A DNA stretch of 40,818 bases from JAAYZK01 sp964535025 (GTDB taxonomy: Bacteria > Planctomycetota > Phycisphaerae > SM23-33 > FEN-1343). Location: the NCBI GenBank assembly GCA_964535025.1, contig CAZHRW010000202.1:1-40818 (forward strand), given 5' to 3'. A program made the position numbers and the translations under genes. Shown piece after piece: positions 32,775-40,633 of the stretch. The notes beneath the pieces were generated by a model that was not told the origin of the DNA, made no database searches, and saw nothing but the letters and a program-made list of their open reading frames with translations. The stretch's first letter is position 1. Each line of letters starts with the position of its first letter.

Positions 32775-33860
32775 TTACGGCGCCTGCGAATCCTCGCCGG
32801 CGGCCTGCCGGTCGGCGATGAACGGCTTGATCAGCGCCCAGATGGCCAGGTCCAGCGGGATCGCCAGAACCAGCCCGGCGGCGCCGAAGACGTTGCCCCA
32901 GAAGATGATCGAAAAGAGCGTCACAACCGGCGGGATGTTGACCGCCCGGCGCATCACCAGCGGGGTGGTCACGTACGACTCCAGCGCCTGGACCACCAGG
33001 TACACCCCGACCACCCCCGCCACCAGGGTCCAGCTCTGGGTCGCGGCGACCAGGATCGACAGCAGCAGCGTGATCATCGGCCCGAACGTCGGCACCGCCG
33101 CCGCGATCGCCGCCAGCATCGCCAGCGGCAGGGCGAACTCCAGACCGATCAGCCAGTAGCCCACCCCGAACGCCAGGCCGATGGTGAGCATGTTGATCAG
33201 CGTCCCGAACAGCCACCACCGCAACTGCGGCTGGAGGGCCATCATCGCCTCGTGCATCAGCACCCGGCGCTCGGGTGGCAGGAGGACCACCGCCTCGTCG
33301 GTCAGCCGTCCGGGCTTGTGGGCCAGCAGGTACATCGCCCCGATGATCACGACCACCACCGCCAGCAGACCCGTCAGCACCGCGCCGGCGGCGTTGGGGA
33401 TCCACTTGGCCAACGCGCCGCCGGTGAGGAACCGCAGGGCGATGTCGCCGACCTGGTCGACGGTGAGCTGCTCGGCGATGCCGAACCGGCCGGCGAGGGC
33501 CTCCAGGCCCTCGTTGGCCCGCTGGCGGATCTCCGGCAGCCGCTCGATGTTGCGCTTGACGGGCGCCACCATGGCCACGCCGGTGAGCATCAGCAGCCCC
33601 CACACCCCCAGCAGGACGGTCGCCATCGCCGCCACCGCCCGCACCGGCGCCGGCCCCGGCAGCCGGTCGGCCAGCGGGCGGATCGCCGCCGCGATCGCCG
33701 CCGCCGCCAGCGAGCAGAGCACCACGAACACCGTCGCCGAGAAGAACCGAAACGCCAGAAACAACACCGCCGCCCAGATCGCCAGGCCTACCAGCGACCG
33801 CACGCGGACCGTCTGCACCGGCCGGCGGCCGTCGTCCGTCCCGGCGGGTCGGTCGTTCAT
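32775..33860 (-). CDS. AI-2E-family (PerM-like) membrane transporter
   Basis: A 361-residue integral membrane protein. Hydrophobic spans include VGLAIWAAVLFLAFRFF, VFVVLCSLAAAAIAAAI, LLAVVVVIIGAMYLL and a cluster near residues 220-280 (LPLAMLAAIAAAVPTFGPM). The family motif PTFGPMITLLLSILVAA and the closing VLAIPLDLAIWALIKPF are present. Known members export autoinducer 2 or exchange Na+/H+, but most are uncharacterised, so the substrate is open. It is the last gene of a minus-strand block with TrkA, TrkH and a UroD-like gene, 17 bp after TrkA, which suggests an ion or osmotic role. Confidence 0.88.
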   Translation of the reverse strand: MNDRPAGTDDGRRPVQTVRVRSLVGLAIWAAVLFLAFRFFSATVFVVLCSLAAAAIAAAIRPLADRLPGPAPVRAVAAMATVLLGVWGLLMLTGVAMVAPVKRNIERLPEIRQRANEGLEALAGRFGIAEQLTVDQVGDIALRFLTGGALAKWIPNAAGAVLTGLLAVVVVIIGAMYLLAHKPGRLTDEAVVLLPPERRVLMHEAMMALQPQLRWWLFGTLINMLTIGLAFGVGYWLIGLEFALPLAMLAAIAAAVPTFGPMITLLLSILVAATQSWTLVAGVVGVYLVVQALESYVTTPLVMRRAVNIPPVVTLFSIIFWGNVFGAAGLVLAIPLDLAIWALIKPFIADRQAAGEDSQAP

Positions 33861-33877
33861 CGTCGCCTCCTGTCTGT

Positions 33878-34564
33878 TCAGCCCCGGTCGCCCCCGCCGC
33901 CGGACTCACCGGCGCTGTGCGGCTGCCATCGCTGCTTGAGGGCGGCGATGTTCGACCGGTCGGTCAGGATCACCACGTCGTCGTTGCGGCGGAGCTTGTC
34001 GTTGGCCTCGGGCAGGATGAACGCGTCGCCGCGATAAACGCACACCACCCGCGTGTGGGACGGCAGGCCCAGCTCGTCGATCCGCCCGCCGGCCTCGTCC
34101 CTGGCCACCGTGAACGAGAAAAACCGCGCGTCGCCCTTGACGATCGTCGACAGCTCGACGAGGTCCTGGCCCTCGGCCATGTCGGCCAGGTAACGCCCGA
34201 TCGTCTCGCCGGGCACGATCGTCGCGCCGAGATCGAGCTTGCGGCAGATGTCCAGGTATTCGGGATGATCGAGCTTCACCACCACGCGGGCGAACCCCAG
34301 CGTCCCGCCGACGGCGCCGGCGAGGATGTTGATCAGGTCCTCGTCGGTCAGGCACAGCAGCACGTCGGTCTGCTCGGGCCCGAGCTCCTGCAAAATGCCC
34401 GGACGGCTGCCGTCGCCGTGCACGAAGCCGCACGACAACTCGTCCGACAGCGCGTCGATCAGCGCCCCGTCGCGCTCGACGATGACCACCTCGTGGCCCC
34501 GCTTGAGCAGGTGCCGGGCGGTCGTCTTGCCCAGCTCGCCGCCGCCGATGATGCCCACCCTCAT
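33878..34564 (-). CDS. trkA: TrkA-type potassium uptake regulatory protein
   Basis: A 228-residue RCK protein. The N-terminal Rossmann domain MRVGIIGGGELGKTTARHLLKRGHEVVIVERD binds NAD or ATP; FVHGDGSRPGIL and DVLLCLTDEDLINILAG follow. The C-terminal RCK-C domain (residues about 135-215) ends with RNDDVVILTDRSNI. It gates the adjacent TrkH pore in the membrane. A single RCK unit rather than the tandem of E. coli TrkA makes it KtrA/TrkA-like. The ATG overlaps the TrkH stop by 4 bases. Symbol given for the family. Confidence 0.92.
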   Translation of the reverse strand: MRVGIIGGGELGKTTARHLLKRGHEVVIVERDGALIDALSDELSCGFVHGDGSRPGILQELGPEQTDVLLCLTDEDLINILAGAVGGTLGFARVVVKLDHPEYLDICRKLDLGATIVPGETIGRYLADMAEGQDLVELSTIVKGDARFFSFTVARDEAGGRIDELGLPSHTRVVCVYRGDAFILPEANDKLRRNDDVVILTDRSNIAALKQRWQPHSAGESGGGGDRG

Positions 34565-36030
34565 GATGGCCGCCTCCTTCGTCCGATCCACGTCCGCGGA
34601 TACACCAGCACCGCCAGGGCCAGCACCTCGACGCGCCCGGCGATCATACCGACGCACAACAGCAGCTTCAACCCCGCCGGCAGTTCGCTGCCGGCCACGC
34701 CCGTCGACAGGCCGACCGTGCCGGTCGCCGAGACCACGTCGAACAGGCTGTCCAGCGGGTCGTAGCCGGCGGCGACGAACACCAGCCACGACGCGGCGAT
34801 CACCGCCGCGAACAGCCAGGCCACCAACAGCCGCTCCAACGCCGCCGACGGCTCCAGCCGCTCCCCTTGAATCCTGGGCACGGCGACGGCGTGACCGGGC
34901 AGGGTCACCCGGTGAAACAGCGCCTGCAGCGACCGCAGGATGATCAGCAGGCGGAGGACCTTGATCCCCCCGGCCGTCGAGCCCTGGCTGCCGCCGACGG
35001 CCATGGAGAAGATCACCAGCAGCTTGCCCGCCGCCGGCAACTGGCGCGGCTCCAGCGTGTAAAAGCCCGCCGTCGTCTGGGCCGACACGCTCGTCACCGC
35101 CGCGTGTCCGACCGCCTGCCGCCACGTGTGGCCCTCCAGCAGCATCAGGCCCGCCAGGGCGGCCGCCAGCAGCACCACCAGGATCCCCAGCAGGCGAAGC
35201 TCCCCGTCCCGCGCCACCGCGCCGAAGCGGCGCTCGGCGAGGCGGTAGTACACCGGCAGGCCGACCGCCCCGGCCAGGCTCACCGCCATCACCGCCGCCC
35301 GCGCCCACCCGTTGGGCAGGCCGCCCAGGCTGTGGGCGAACGTGGAAAACCCGCCCGTCGACACCGCCGCCAGCGTATGCAGCAGACCCGTCCACGGCCC
35401 CGCCCCGGCCGCCAGGACCACGGCCAGGCCCACCGCCGTCAGGACCAGGTACACCCGCAGCACCCGCCGTGCGTTGGCGCGGATCCCCCCGGCCACGTCG
35501 TCGACCGACGACTGCGACGCCGACAGCCGGCGCAGCGCCGCGCCCGGCTCGACCACCAGCGCCACCGACAGCACCACGATGCCCAGCCCCCCGTACCACT
35601 GCATCCACGCCCGCAGGAAGAAAAACGCCGGCGGCAGCCCCTCCCTCGACGCGATCGTCGACAGGCCCGTCGTCGTGATCGCCGAGACCGTCTCGAACAA
35701 CGCATCGATCGGCGCCAGGCCGAACCCCGCCATCGAGAACGTCAGGATCAGCGGCGAGATCAAAAACGCCGACGCCGTCACCACCAGCGCCTCGTTGGGC
35801 TGCACATCCCCCGCCACGCCCAGCCGCCGCAGGAGCAGCCCGACGCCCAACACCGCCGCGATCGACACCGACCCCCACAGGGCATACCGGCCACTGCCCG
35901 TCGCCAGCCCCACGGCCACCGGCGGGCTCATCAGCGCTGCCTGCACCACGCACAACTGCCCGACATACCGGCTCACCACGCGGCCCCGCGCCGCGAACGC
36001 CATCGCCCGGAATTGCGCCTGCGCCCCCAT
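34561..36030 (-). CDS. trkH: TrkH/KtrB-type potassium channel subunit
   Basis: A 489-residue membrane protein with the four pore-loop selectivity segments SAITTTGLST, AAVSTGGFST, SAQTTAGFYT and SATGTVGLST, each carrying the Gly of the potassium filter and flanked by two membrane helices. MAVGGSQGSTAGGIKVLR is the characteristic intramembrane loop. It forms the K+ translocating unit controlled by the TrkA protein encoded next. ATG at 36030 has a poor ribosome site; a later Met at 36003 is possible. It follows a UroD-like gene by 18 bp on the same strand. Confidence 0.93.
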   Translation of the reverse strand: MGAQAQFRAMAFAARGRVVSRYVGQLCVVQAALMSPPVAVGLATGSGRYALWGSVSIAAVLGVGLLLRRLGVAGDVQPNEALVVTASAFLISPLILTFSMAGFGLAPIDALFETVSAITTTGLSTIASREGLPPAFFFLRAWMQWYGGLGIVVLSVALVVEPGAALRRLSASQSSVDDVAGGIRANARRVLRVYLVLTAVGLAVVLAAGAGPWTGLLHTLAAVSTGGFSTFAHSLGGLPNGWARAAVMAVSLAGAVGLPVYYRLAERRFGAVARDGELRLLGILVVLLAAALAGLMLLEGHTWRQAVGHAAVTSVSAQTTAGFYTLEPRQLPAAGKLLVIFSMAVGGSQGSTAGGIKVLRLLIILRSLQALFHRVTLPGHAVAVPRIQGERLEPSAALERLLVAWLFAAVIAASWLVFVAAGYDPLDSLFDVVSATGTVGLSTGVAGSELPAGLKLLLCVGMIAGRVEVLALAVLVYPRTWIGRRRRPS

Positions 36031-36048
36031 GATGAAATTCTAGGCGCG

Positions 36049-37053
36049 TCACCGCCGCCGCGTCTCGATCGGCGCGCACAGCGCCCGGACGTTCTCCCGC
36101 GGCGTGCCGGCGGGGATCTCGCAGCCGGCGGTGACCATGTAGGGGTCGCCGACGGCGGCGTAGGTGGCCCGCATCGTCCGGCGGATCGTCTCGGGACGGC
36201 CGAACCGCACGCCGGAGACCGGGTCGATGTTCCCCGCGATCACGACGTCGCCGCCGACGGCACGGCGGACGGCCGCCATGTCGACCATGTGGTCGACGTC
36301 GACGATGTCCACGCCCAATGCCCCGATGCCCGCCAGCAGGTGCGTGATGTTCCCGCAGATGTGCAGGCGGACCCGCCCGCCGGCGTCGTGGATCGCGTTG
36401 ACCAGCCGCTGCTCGCGGGGGGCGACCAGCCGCCCGTACATCGCCGGCGAGAGCTGGCTGGCGATCGCGTCGCCGATGCCGATCGTGTCGGCCCCGGCGT
36501 CGAGCTGGGCGCGGGCGAAGGCGATCCCCACGTCGACGCAGCGGTCCATGAGCGTCTCGATGAACGGCTCGTCGTCGGTGAGGTCCATCAGGAAGGTGCC
36601 CACGCCCCGCAGGTCGGCCGCCTCGGCCGCCGGGCCCTCGATCCAGCCGAGGATCGACAGCTCGCCGCCGACCGCCTCGGCCATCGCCCGCACCGCCGCG
36701 ATCCGGTCGCCCATCCGCCCGGCCGCCGGGTCGGGCTCGGCGAGGACCCGCAGGTCCTTCGTCTCGGCCAGCGGCGGCCGGTTGCAGCGGGGGACGCCGT
36801 CGGCGACGAACTCGATCGCCGCGCCGAACCCCGCCGTCTCGCGGTAGGGGTCCGAGATCGCGCTGACCTGGTCCATCGGCAGCTCGGCCGCACACCGCAG
36901 GTTCGCCTCGACCAGCACGCGGTGGTCCGACGCGAACGCCCCGTACGTCGACCCGATAAACTCCGCCGCCCACTGCATCAGGATCGGCAATCGCGGCAGG
37001 ACGTCGGCGTCCCGCCCGTCCAGAACGGCATTGTAACGCTCCAGCCCGTTCAT
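36049..37053 (-). CDS. Uroporphyrinogen-decarboxylase-family protein (methyltransferase-like)
   Basis: A 334-residue URO-D-fold protein. H231 and C233 in HICGN and C311 in AGCEIPAGTP match the zinc-binding set of the MtaA/CmuA-type corrinoid methyltransferases, rather than a haem-pathway decarboxylase. LVEANLRCAAEL and GADTIGIGDA are other family marks. Such planctomycete paralogues are numerous and mostly of unknown methyl donor. The ATG at 37053 has AGAGGAGAT upstream; the open frame continues to 37173 without a better start. It heads the minus-strand block with TrkH. Confidence 0.82.
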   Translation of the reverse strand: MNGLERYNAVLDGRDADVLPRLPILMQWAAEFIGSTYGAFASDHRVLVEANLRCAAELPMDQVSAISDPYRETAGFGAAIEFVADGVPRCNRPPLAETKDLRVLAEPDPAAGRMGDRIAAVRAMAEAVGGELSILGWIEGPAAEAADLRGVGTFLMDLTDDEPFIETLMDRCVDVGIAFARAQLDAGADTIGIGDAIASQLSPAMYGRLVAPREQRLVNAIHDAGGRVRLHICGNITHLLAGIGALGVDIVDVDHMVDMAAVRRAVGGDVVIAGNIDPVSGVRFGRPETIRRTMRATYAAVGDPYMVTAGCEIPAGTPRENVRALCAPIETRRR

Positions 37054-37422
37054 CGACGATCTCCTCTTGCCCCCACGCTTCGCCCGACACCCCGGCCGCA
37101 GACCACTATCCACGATCCACAAAGGAATGTCCACCCGCCGCCCAAACTGTCGTCCCCCAACCGCCTCAGCCACCGGATCACCGGCGGATAAGGGGTCAGA
37201 CCACTGTAGCTCCTTACAATAACATCAGTTACGGGCCGGATAGTGGATCTGACCCCGTTTCGGCGCGGCGGCGCCGGCGAATGGACGGCATTGTGGCTGA
37301 GGTTTCAACTGCGGCTAATGGGGGGGGGTTGCGGTTGGTTGTTCCCGTCGGGTGCTGCCTTTTCACGTCGTGGCCGACGCGTTAGCATGGTGGCCACACG
37401 CATCAGGCAGAAGGGAGATCCG
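37054..37422. other. 369-bp intergenic region before the zinc-ribbon gene
   Basis: Apart from the inverted repeat at 37192-37256 I see no gene. Just before the downstream start, TTTTCA (37360-37365), 17 bases and TAGCAT (37383-37388) is a weak promoter candidate on the plus strand. A run of G at 37320-37328 is notable but unexplained. Confidence 0.35.
37192..37256. repeat. REP-like inverted repeat (GGGGTCAGACCACT)
   Basis: GGGGTCAGACCACT (37192-37205) faces AGTGGATCTGACCCC (37242-37256), a 14-15 bp inverted repeat with one indel or mismatch over a 65-bp element. The GGGGTCAGACC core resembles sequences of REP-associated or small non-autonomous mobile elements seen across bacteria. It lies in the 370-bp space between the UroD-like gene and the zinc-ribbon gene; no transposase is here. 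Confidence 0.6.
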
Positions 37423-38163
37423 ATGAACGGACCGATCGAACAGGCCCCGACCCGCCGCCGGCGGACCGGGCCGCTCGTCGCCGCGGTCGTCGTCGCGGCG
37501 GTGGGGGTGGCGGTGGTCGTGGGCGTGCTGGTGTGGCCGTCCGTGCAGGAGGCACAGAAGGAGACGGCCGCGCGGGACGACGCGACGGCCCTGCGGGCGC
37601 AGGTCGCCGCCGCCCGCGAGCAGGCCGAGCGGGCCGGCGCCGCCGTCGGCGCCGCCGACACCTGGCGGCAGGCCGAGGCCCTCCGCGCCGGTGGGCAGGA
37701 GGCGTTCGACGACGGCAGGTTCGCCACCGCCGCGACCCGGTGGGACGATGCGCTGGGGCTGTTCGGCCGGGCCGCCCGGCTCGCCGAGCGCTCCGTCGCC
37801 GCCGAGGTGATCGGCCACGAGGTGGCCCTGCTGTGCGTCAACCCGGCCTGCGCGTACGAAACGCGCATGGATCGGGCGGCCTACTATCAACAACTCGAGC
37901 AGGAGCTGACCTTCGAAGAGTTGCACACCATGATGCCGCTGCGGACGGCCTGTCCCCAGTGCGGCATGCAGTCGGTCGTCCAGGGCCAGATCTGCCCCAA
38001 TTGCGGCAAGGCGTTCGCGCCGCCGCCCACGCTGTTCGCCGCCCGCCAGGCGCTCGGCCTGCCCGCCCCGCCGCCCGGCCCGTCGGACAGGGTGATCTGC
38101 CCGCATTGCGGCACGGACATCAACGCCTACTGGGCCGAGCATCGCACCCGCGCGCAGCGGTAG
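37423..38163 (+). CDS. Membrane-anchored zinc-ribbon protein
   Basis: A 246-residue protein. A basic start (QAPTRRRRTG) is followed by one membrane helix (LVAAVVVAAVGVAVVVGVLVW) and an Ala/Arg/Glu-rich coiled coil (residues about 45-125). Then come several Cys pairs: CVNPACAYE, CPQCGMQ with CPNCGK, and CPHCGTD. The Cys pairs look like three zinc ribbons of the DZR type. No enzyme motif is seen; it may be a structural or regulatory adaptor at the membrane. ATG at 37423 has AAGGGAG 7 bases upstream. I do not recognise a named family. Confidence 0.75.
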   Translation: MNGPIEQAPTRRRRTGPLVAAVVVAAVGVAVVVGVLVWPSVQEAQKETAARDDATALRAQVAAAREQAERAGAAVGAADTWRQAEALRAGGQEAFDDGRFATAATRWDDALGLFGRAARLAERSVAAEVIGHEVALLCVNPACAYETRMDRAAYYQQLEQELTFEELHTMMPLRTACPQCGMQSVVQGQICPNCGKAFAPPPTLFAARQALGLPAPPPGPSDRVICPHCGTDINAYWAEHRTRAQR

Positions 38164-38219
38164 GGGCCCGCGGGTCCGTCCGGGAACAGGAGACCGCGGC
38201 CACGGGGGTGTGCCGCCCC

Positions 38220-38235
38220 TCAGGCCTCAGCCTGA
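38220..38235. terminator. Weak hairpin between convergent genes
   Basis: TCAGGC-CTCA-GCCTGA gives a 6-bp perfect stem between the zinc-ribbon gene (end 38163) and the minus-strand gene (end 38255). There is no T run, so it is only a possible terminator. Confidence 0.25.
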
Positions 38236-38254
38236 AGCCTCTCACCTGCCGTCC

Positions 38255-38728
38255 TCACACGGTGGCGCCGAACAGCCGCCGGTGGGGGAGGTTGGCGTCG
38301 GCGCCGAAGCGGAGGTGGCCGTAGGCGGCGCCGTGGTACTGGTCGTAGCTGATCCGCTCGATGGGCTTGAAGTGGACCGATTCGCTCAGCAGCCACAGCC
38401 CCACGAACCCGTACGCGTGGTCGCCGCCGACGGGGACCACCGTCGTCAACGCCGCGGCGATCTCGGCGGCGTGCGTCCGGCGCGAGGCGTCCAGGGCGCT
38501 GACGGTCAGCGTGAAGATCCCCGGGGCGATCGGACGGCCCAGCTCGTAGTGGAACGTGTAGTCCCGCCGGGCGTAGTCGCCGTCGACCGTCTCGGCCACC
38601 GGCAGCAGCGCCCACACCAGCAGTTCGGTCTCCAGCTCGTTGTCGCCGCAGACCACCTGCAGGACCTCCGAACTGGTGGCGTCCTGCTCCTCGAAATACC
38701 CGGTGAAACGCAATTCCCGCGTGTGCAT
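38255..38728 (-). CDS. Unrecognised 157-residue protein
   Basis: A 157-residue open frame with GAGGGA 8 bases before the ATG and codon usage like its neighbours. It shows LRFTGYFEEQDATSSEVLQVV, a DYTFHYELGRPIAPG segment and HFKPIERISYDQYHGAAYGHLRF. It has no signal peptide, membrane span or Cys clusters. The mix suggests a soluble beta-rich domain. I recognise no family. It is followed 92 bp later by the convergent zinc-ribbon gene and preceded by heptamer repeats. Confidence 0.6.
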   Translation of the reverse strand: MHTRELRFTGYFEEQDATSSEVLQVVCGDNELETELLVWALLPVAETVDGDYARRDYTFHYELGRPIAPGIFTLTVSALDASRRTHAAEIAAALTTVVPVGGDHAYGFVGLWLLSESVHFKPIERISYDQYHGAAYGHLRFGADANLPHRRLFGATV

Positions 38729-38812
38729 GTCGTGTCCCTCGAAATGAATGTCCCGTGAACCGGTGGCACAAGCGGTCGGCCCCGCCGGCCCGGCCCGCCG
38801 GCGCCGTCGTTC

Positions 38813-38847
38813 CTCCAGTCTCCAGTCTCCAGCCTCCAGCCTCTAGG
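38813..38847. repeat. Tandem heptamer CTCCAGT/C
   Basis: Four exact or near-exact 7-bp units (two CTCCAGT, two CTCCAGC) and a fifth imperfect unit lie in the gap of 114 bp between two minus-strand genes and run into the 3' end of the next gene. Confidence 0.8.
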
Positions 38848-39729
38848 CGTCCCTGTAATGCTCCCGGCACTCGCGCTCCCGCCCGCGGACGATCCGCTTG
38901 CCGGCCAGGGCCCCCGCGGCGGCGGTGACGACGGTGGCCTGCCGCTCGTCGCTGTCGCGGCTGTAATAAAGGACGACCCAGTCGCGGGTCTTGTCCAGCT
39001 CGTGGGCGCGGGCGGTGTTGGAGTACAGGGCCGTGAACTGCCAGCGGCCGCGGCGGGTGCGGAGGATCGGCAGCCACGCCTCGCCGGCGGGGTTGAACCG
39101 CTTGGGCGCGATCGTTCGCAGCCGTCCGGCGTCGGCCTTGCGGCGGTACTCGGCGTCGACGTCGAGCAGGATGTCCACCCCCGGCGGCTCGGCCGCCGTC
39201 GCCGGTTCGCCGCCGGCCCGCTGCCGCGCCCGCCGTCGTGCCGAGCGGTTGAGCCGTCCGGCCAGGGCGTCGCGGATGCCCGCGGCCTTCTCGGCGCCGA
39301 TCCCGGCGACCTGTTCGAGCCGTCCGTCGTGGGCGGCCTGTTCGAGGTCCTCGAGGGTCTCGATCCCCAGCCGGCGGTGCACCCGCCCGGCGAGCGTCGG
39401 CCCCACGCCGGGGACCTCGGCGAGCACTTGCTCGGGCGTCACCTCGGCCTTGAGCCGCTCCAGCAGGCCGAACCGGCCGGTGTGGACGATCTCGCGGATC
39501 GATGCGGCGAGCCTGACGCCGACGCCGGGCAGCGCGCCTGCAGGGCGTCCACGCCGCCGGCGTCGAGGATCTCGCCGACGGGTCGCTCGGCCGAGCGCAC
39601 GCTCTCGGCGGCGCGGCGGTAGCTGCCGACGCGGAAGGCGTTTTCGCCCTGCCGGTCGAGCAGATCGGCCGTCTGCTCGAACATCGCCGCGATCCGCCGG
39701 TTGTCCAGTTGTGTCGGGGCCCTGCTCAC
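38843..39729 (-). pseudogene. Helix-hairpin-helix DNA-binding protein with a frameshift
   Basis: The gene is split into two frames. The first (39729-about 39537) encodes IAAMFEQTADLLDRQGENAFR and VGEILDAGGVDALQA; the second continues LPGVGVRLAASIREIVHTGRFG, then EVPGVGPTLAGRVHRR and VAGIGAEKAAGIRDA. Together they are the N-terminal helix-hairpin-helix region of DNA polymerase X, followed by a family-specific C-terminus (KRFNPAGEAWLPILRTRRG, YSNTARAHELDKTRDWVVLYY). One base appears lost at about 39533-39536, in AGCGCGCC. Otherwise the gene is full length with a good GGAGGTGA site before its GTG. A sequencing error is as likely as a mutation. The intact protein would bind DNA; its role is not established. 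Confidence 0.75.
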
Positions 39730-39898
39730 CGCGGGTCACCTCCGCCGCCTCAAGGGCGCTCGCCCAAGGGAATTCTACGCCCCGCCCGTCCGCGGCCGGC
39801 GGAACGTCCGGACCGACGCCGGGCGAACGCCGCGCCGCGGTGGTGACCGGCCGCGGCGTGGGCGCCGGGACCCGCGGATCGGGCGGATCGTCGCAGCG

Positions 39899-39997
39899 GT
39901 GGGACGAGTCGGACCGGTCGGAGGAGTCAGACCGGTCGGACGAGTCGGACCCGTCGGACGGGTCGGACCCGTCAGACCCATCGGACGGGTCGGATCG
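39899..39997. repeat. Tandem 9-bp repeat GTCGGACSS
   Basis: Eleven units of about 9 bp (such as GTCGGACGA, GTCGGACCC, GTCGGACGG, GTCAGACCC). Frames read as Ser-Asp or Pro-Thr repeats, but no gene start, ribosome site or domain accompanies them, so I treat the array as non-coding. Confidence 0.85.
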
Positions 39998-40304
39998 GCT
40001 CCGGCGCCCGCCACCGGGCGCCCGCGCCCGCTCACCAGCGCCCGGGCCGCCTCGCCGCGGCGTCGCGGGCGGGCGCGCCGTCCCGGTCAGCGGCGCCCGA
40101 GCGGGGCCGGCCGCCGCGGCGCCGCGCGGAGGAGCCCGTCCGTCCGGTGATTGCTATAACAGCCCGAAGCGGGCCCGCGACGAACAAAATCATCGTTACG
40201 GTGAACAAAAGCTATCGCGGCTGTAAGAAAATAGGCCTAGCGCTTAAAGAAATGAAGCGAACGATGCACATTATTAAGTTCGGCATCAACAATGTTCACG
40301 CCGC

Positions 40305-40334
40305 GCGCGAAAACCCAAGTTTGGGTTTTCGCGC
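40305..40334. repeat. 30-bp near-perfect palindrome
   Basis: GCGCGAAAACCCAA (40305-40318) and TTGGGTTTTCGCGC (40321-40334) are exact reverse complements separated only by GT. Fourteen paired bases with a 2-base centre fit a dyad protein-binding site or a cruciform better than a normal RNA terminator. Confidence 0.85.
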
Positions 40335-40376
40335 CGCCGCGGGCCGTGTCAAACGTGGTAAGCTGGGTAAACTGCC

Positions 40377-40407
40377 GGAGAATTCGGAGAATTCGGGTTT
40401 TATGCCG
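40377..40407. repeat. GAGAATTCG module, copy 1
   Basis: Two tandem GGAGAATTC units followed by GGGTTTTATGCCG. It matches copy 3 (40541-40571) at 29 of 31 positions. Confidence 0.8.
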
Positions 40408-40439
40408 CGCTCCGTCGACGGCATCTATTCGGGGACAGA

Positions 40440-40461
40440 CTAACAAAAAAACGCCTGTTAG
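40440..40461. repeat. CTAACA/TGTTAG inverted repeat
   Basis: CTAACA (40440-40445) and TGTTAG (40456-40461) flank 10 bases. CTAACACGTTAG at 40622-40633 is a second dyad of the same half-site (CTAAC/GTTAG). Confidence 0.55.
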
Positions 40462-40477
40462 CCTGCCCTCGGCGCCC

Positions 40478-40515
40478 GGAGAATTGGGAGAATTCGGAGA
40501 ATTCGGAGTATTCTG
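40478..40515. repeat. GAGAATTCG module, copy 2
   Basis: Four imperfect units of GGAGAATT(C/G)(G/A) in tandem, ending in GGAGTATTCTG, and unlike the other two copies not followed by TTTTATGCCG. Confidence 0.75.
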
Positions 40516-40540
40516 ACGGCCGCAACGGGCGAACTCGCCC

Positions 40541-40571
40541 GGAGAATTCAGAGAATTCGGATTTTATGCCG
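40541..40571. repeat. GAGAATTCG module, copy 3
   Basis: GGAGAATTC-AGAGAATTC units followed by GGATTTTATGCCG; two mismatches to copy 1. Confidence 0.8.
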
Positions 40572-40621
40572 GGCCTCGGGGGCGATTTCGGCGGGCGCCG
40601 GAGGATATAGCGTCCCCTAAT

Positions 40622-40633
40622 CTAACACGTTAG
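40622..40633. repeat. Second CTAAC/GTTAG dyad
   Basis: CTAAC-AC-GTTAG: 5-bp arms with a 2-base centre, in the same region as the CTAACA/TGTTAG pair. Confidence 0.5.

Noticed and set aside
34867..37191. Open frame of 774 codons on the plus strand
   Set aside because: Antisense to TrkH and the UroD-like gene; composition is a shadow (Arg, Gln, His, Pro-rich) without motifs.
39775..40226. Ser/Asp- and Pro/Thr-rich open frames over the 9-bp repeat
   Set aside because: Repeat-driven frames on both strands, with no ribosome site or domain.
40147..40443. 98-codon plus-strand open frame and a 69-codon minus one
   Set aside because: They run through the palindrome and repeat modules. The start lacks a ribosome site and no family is recognised. 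The stretch near the palindrome reads alike on both strands, as a palindrome forces.
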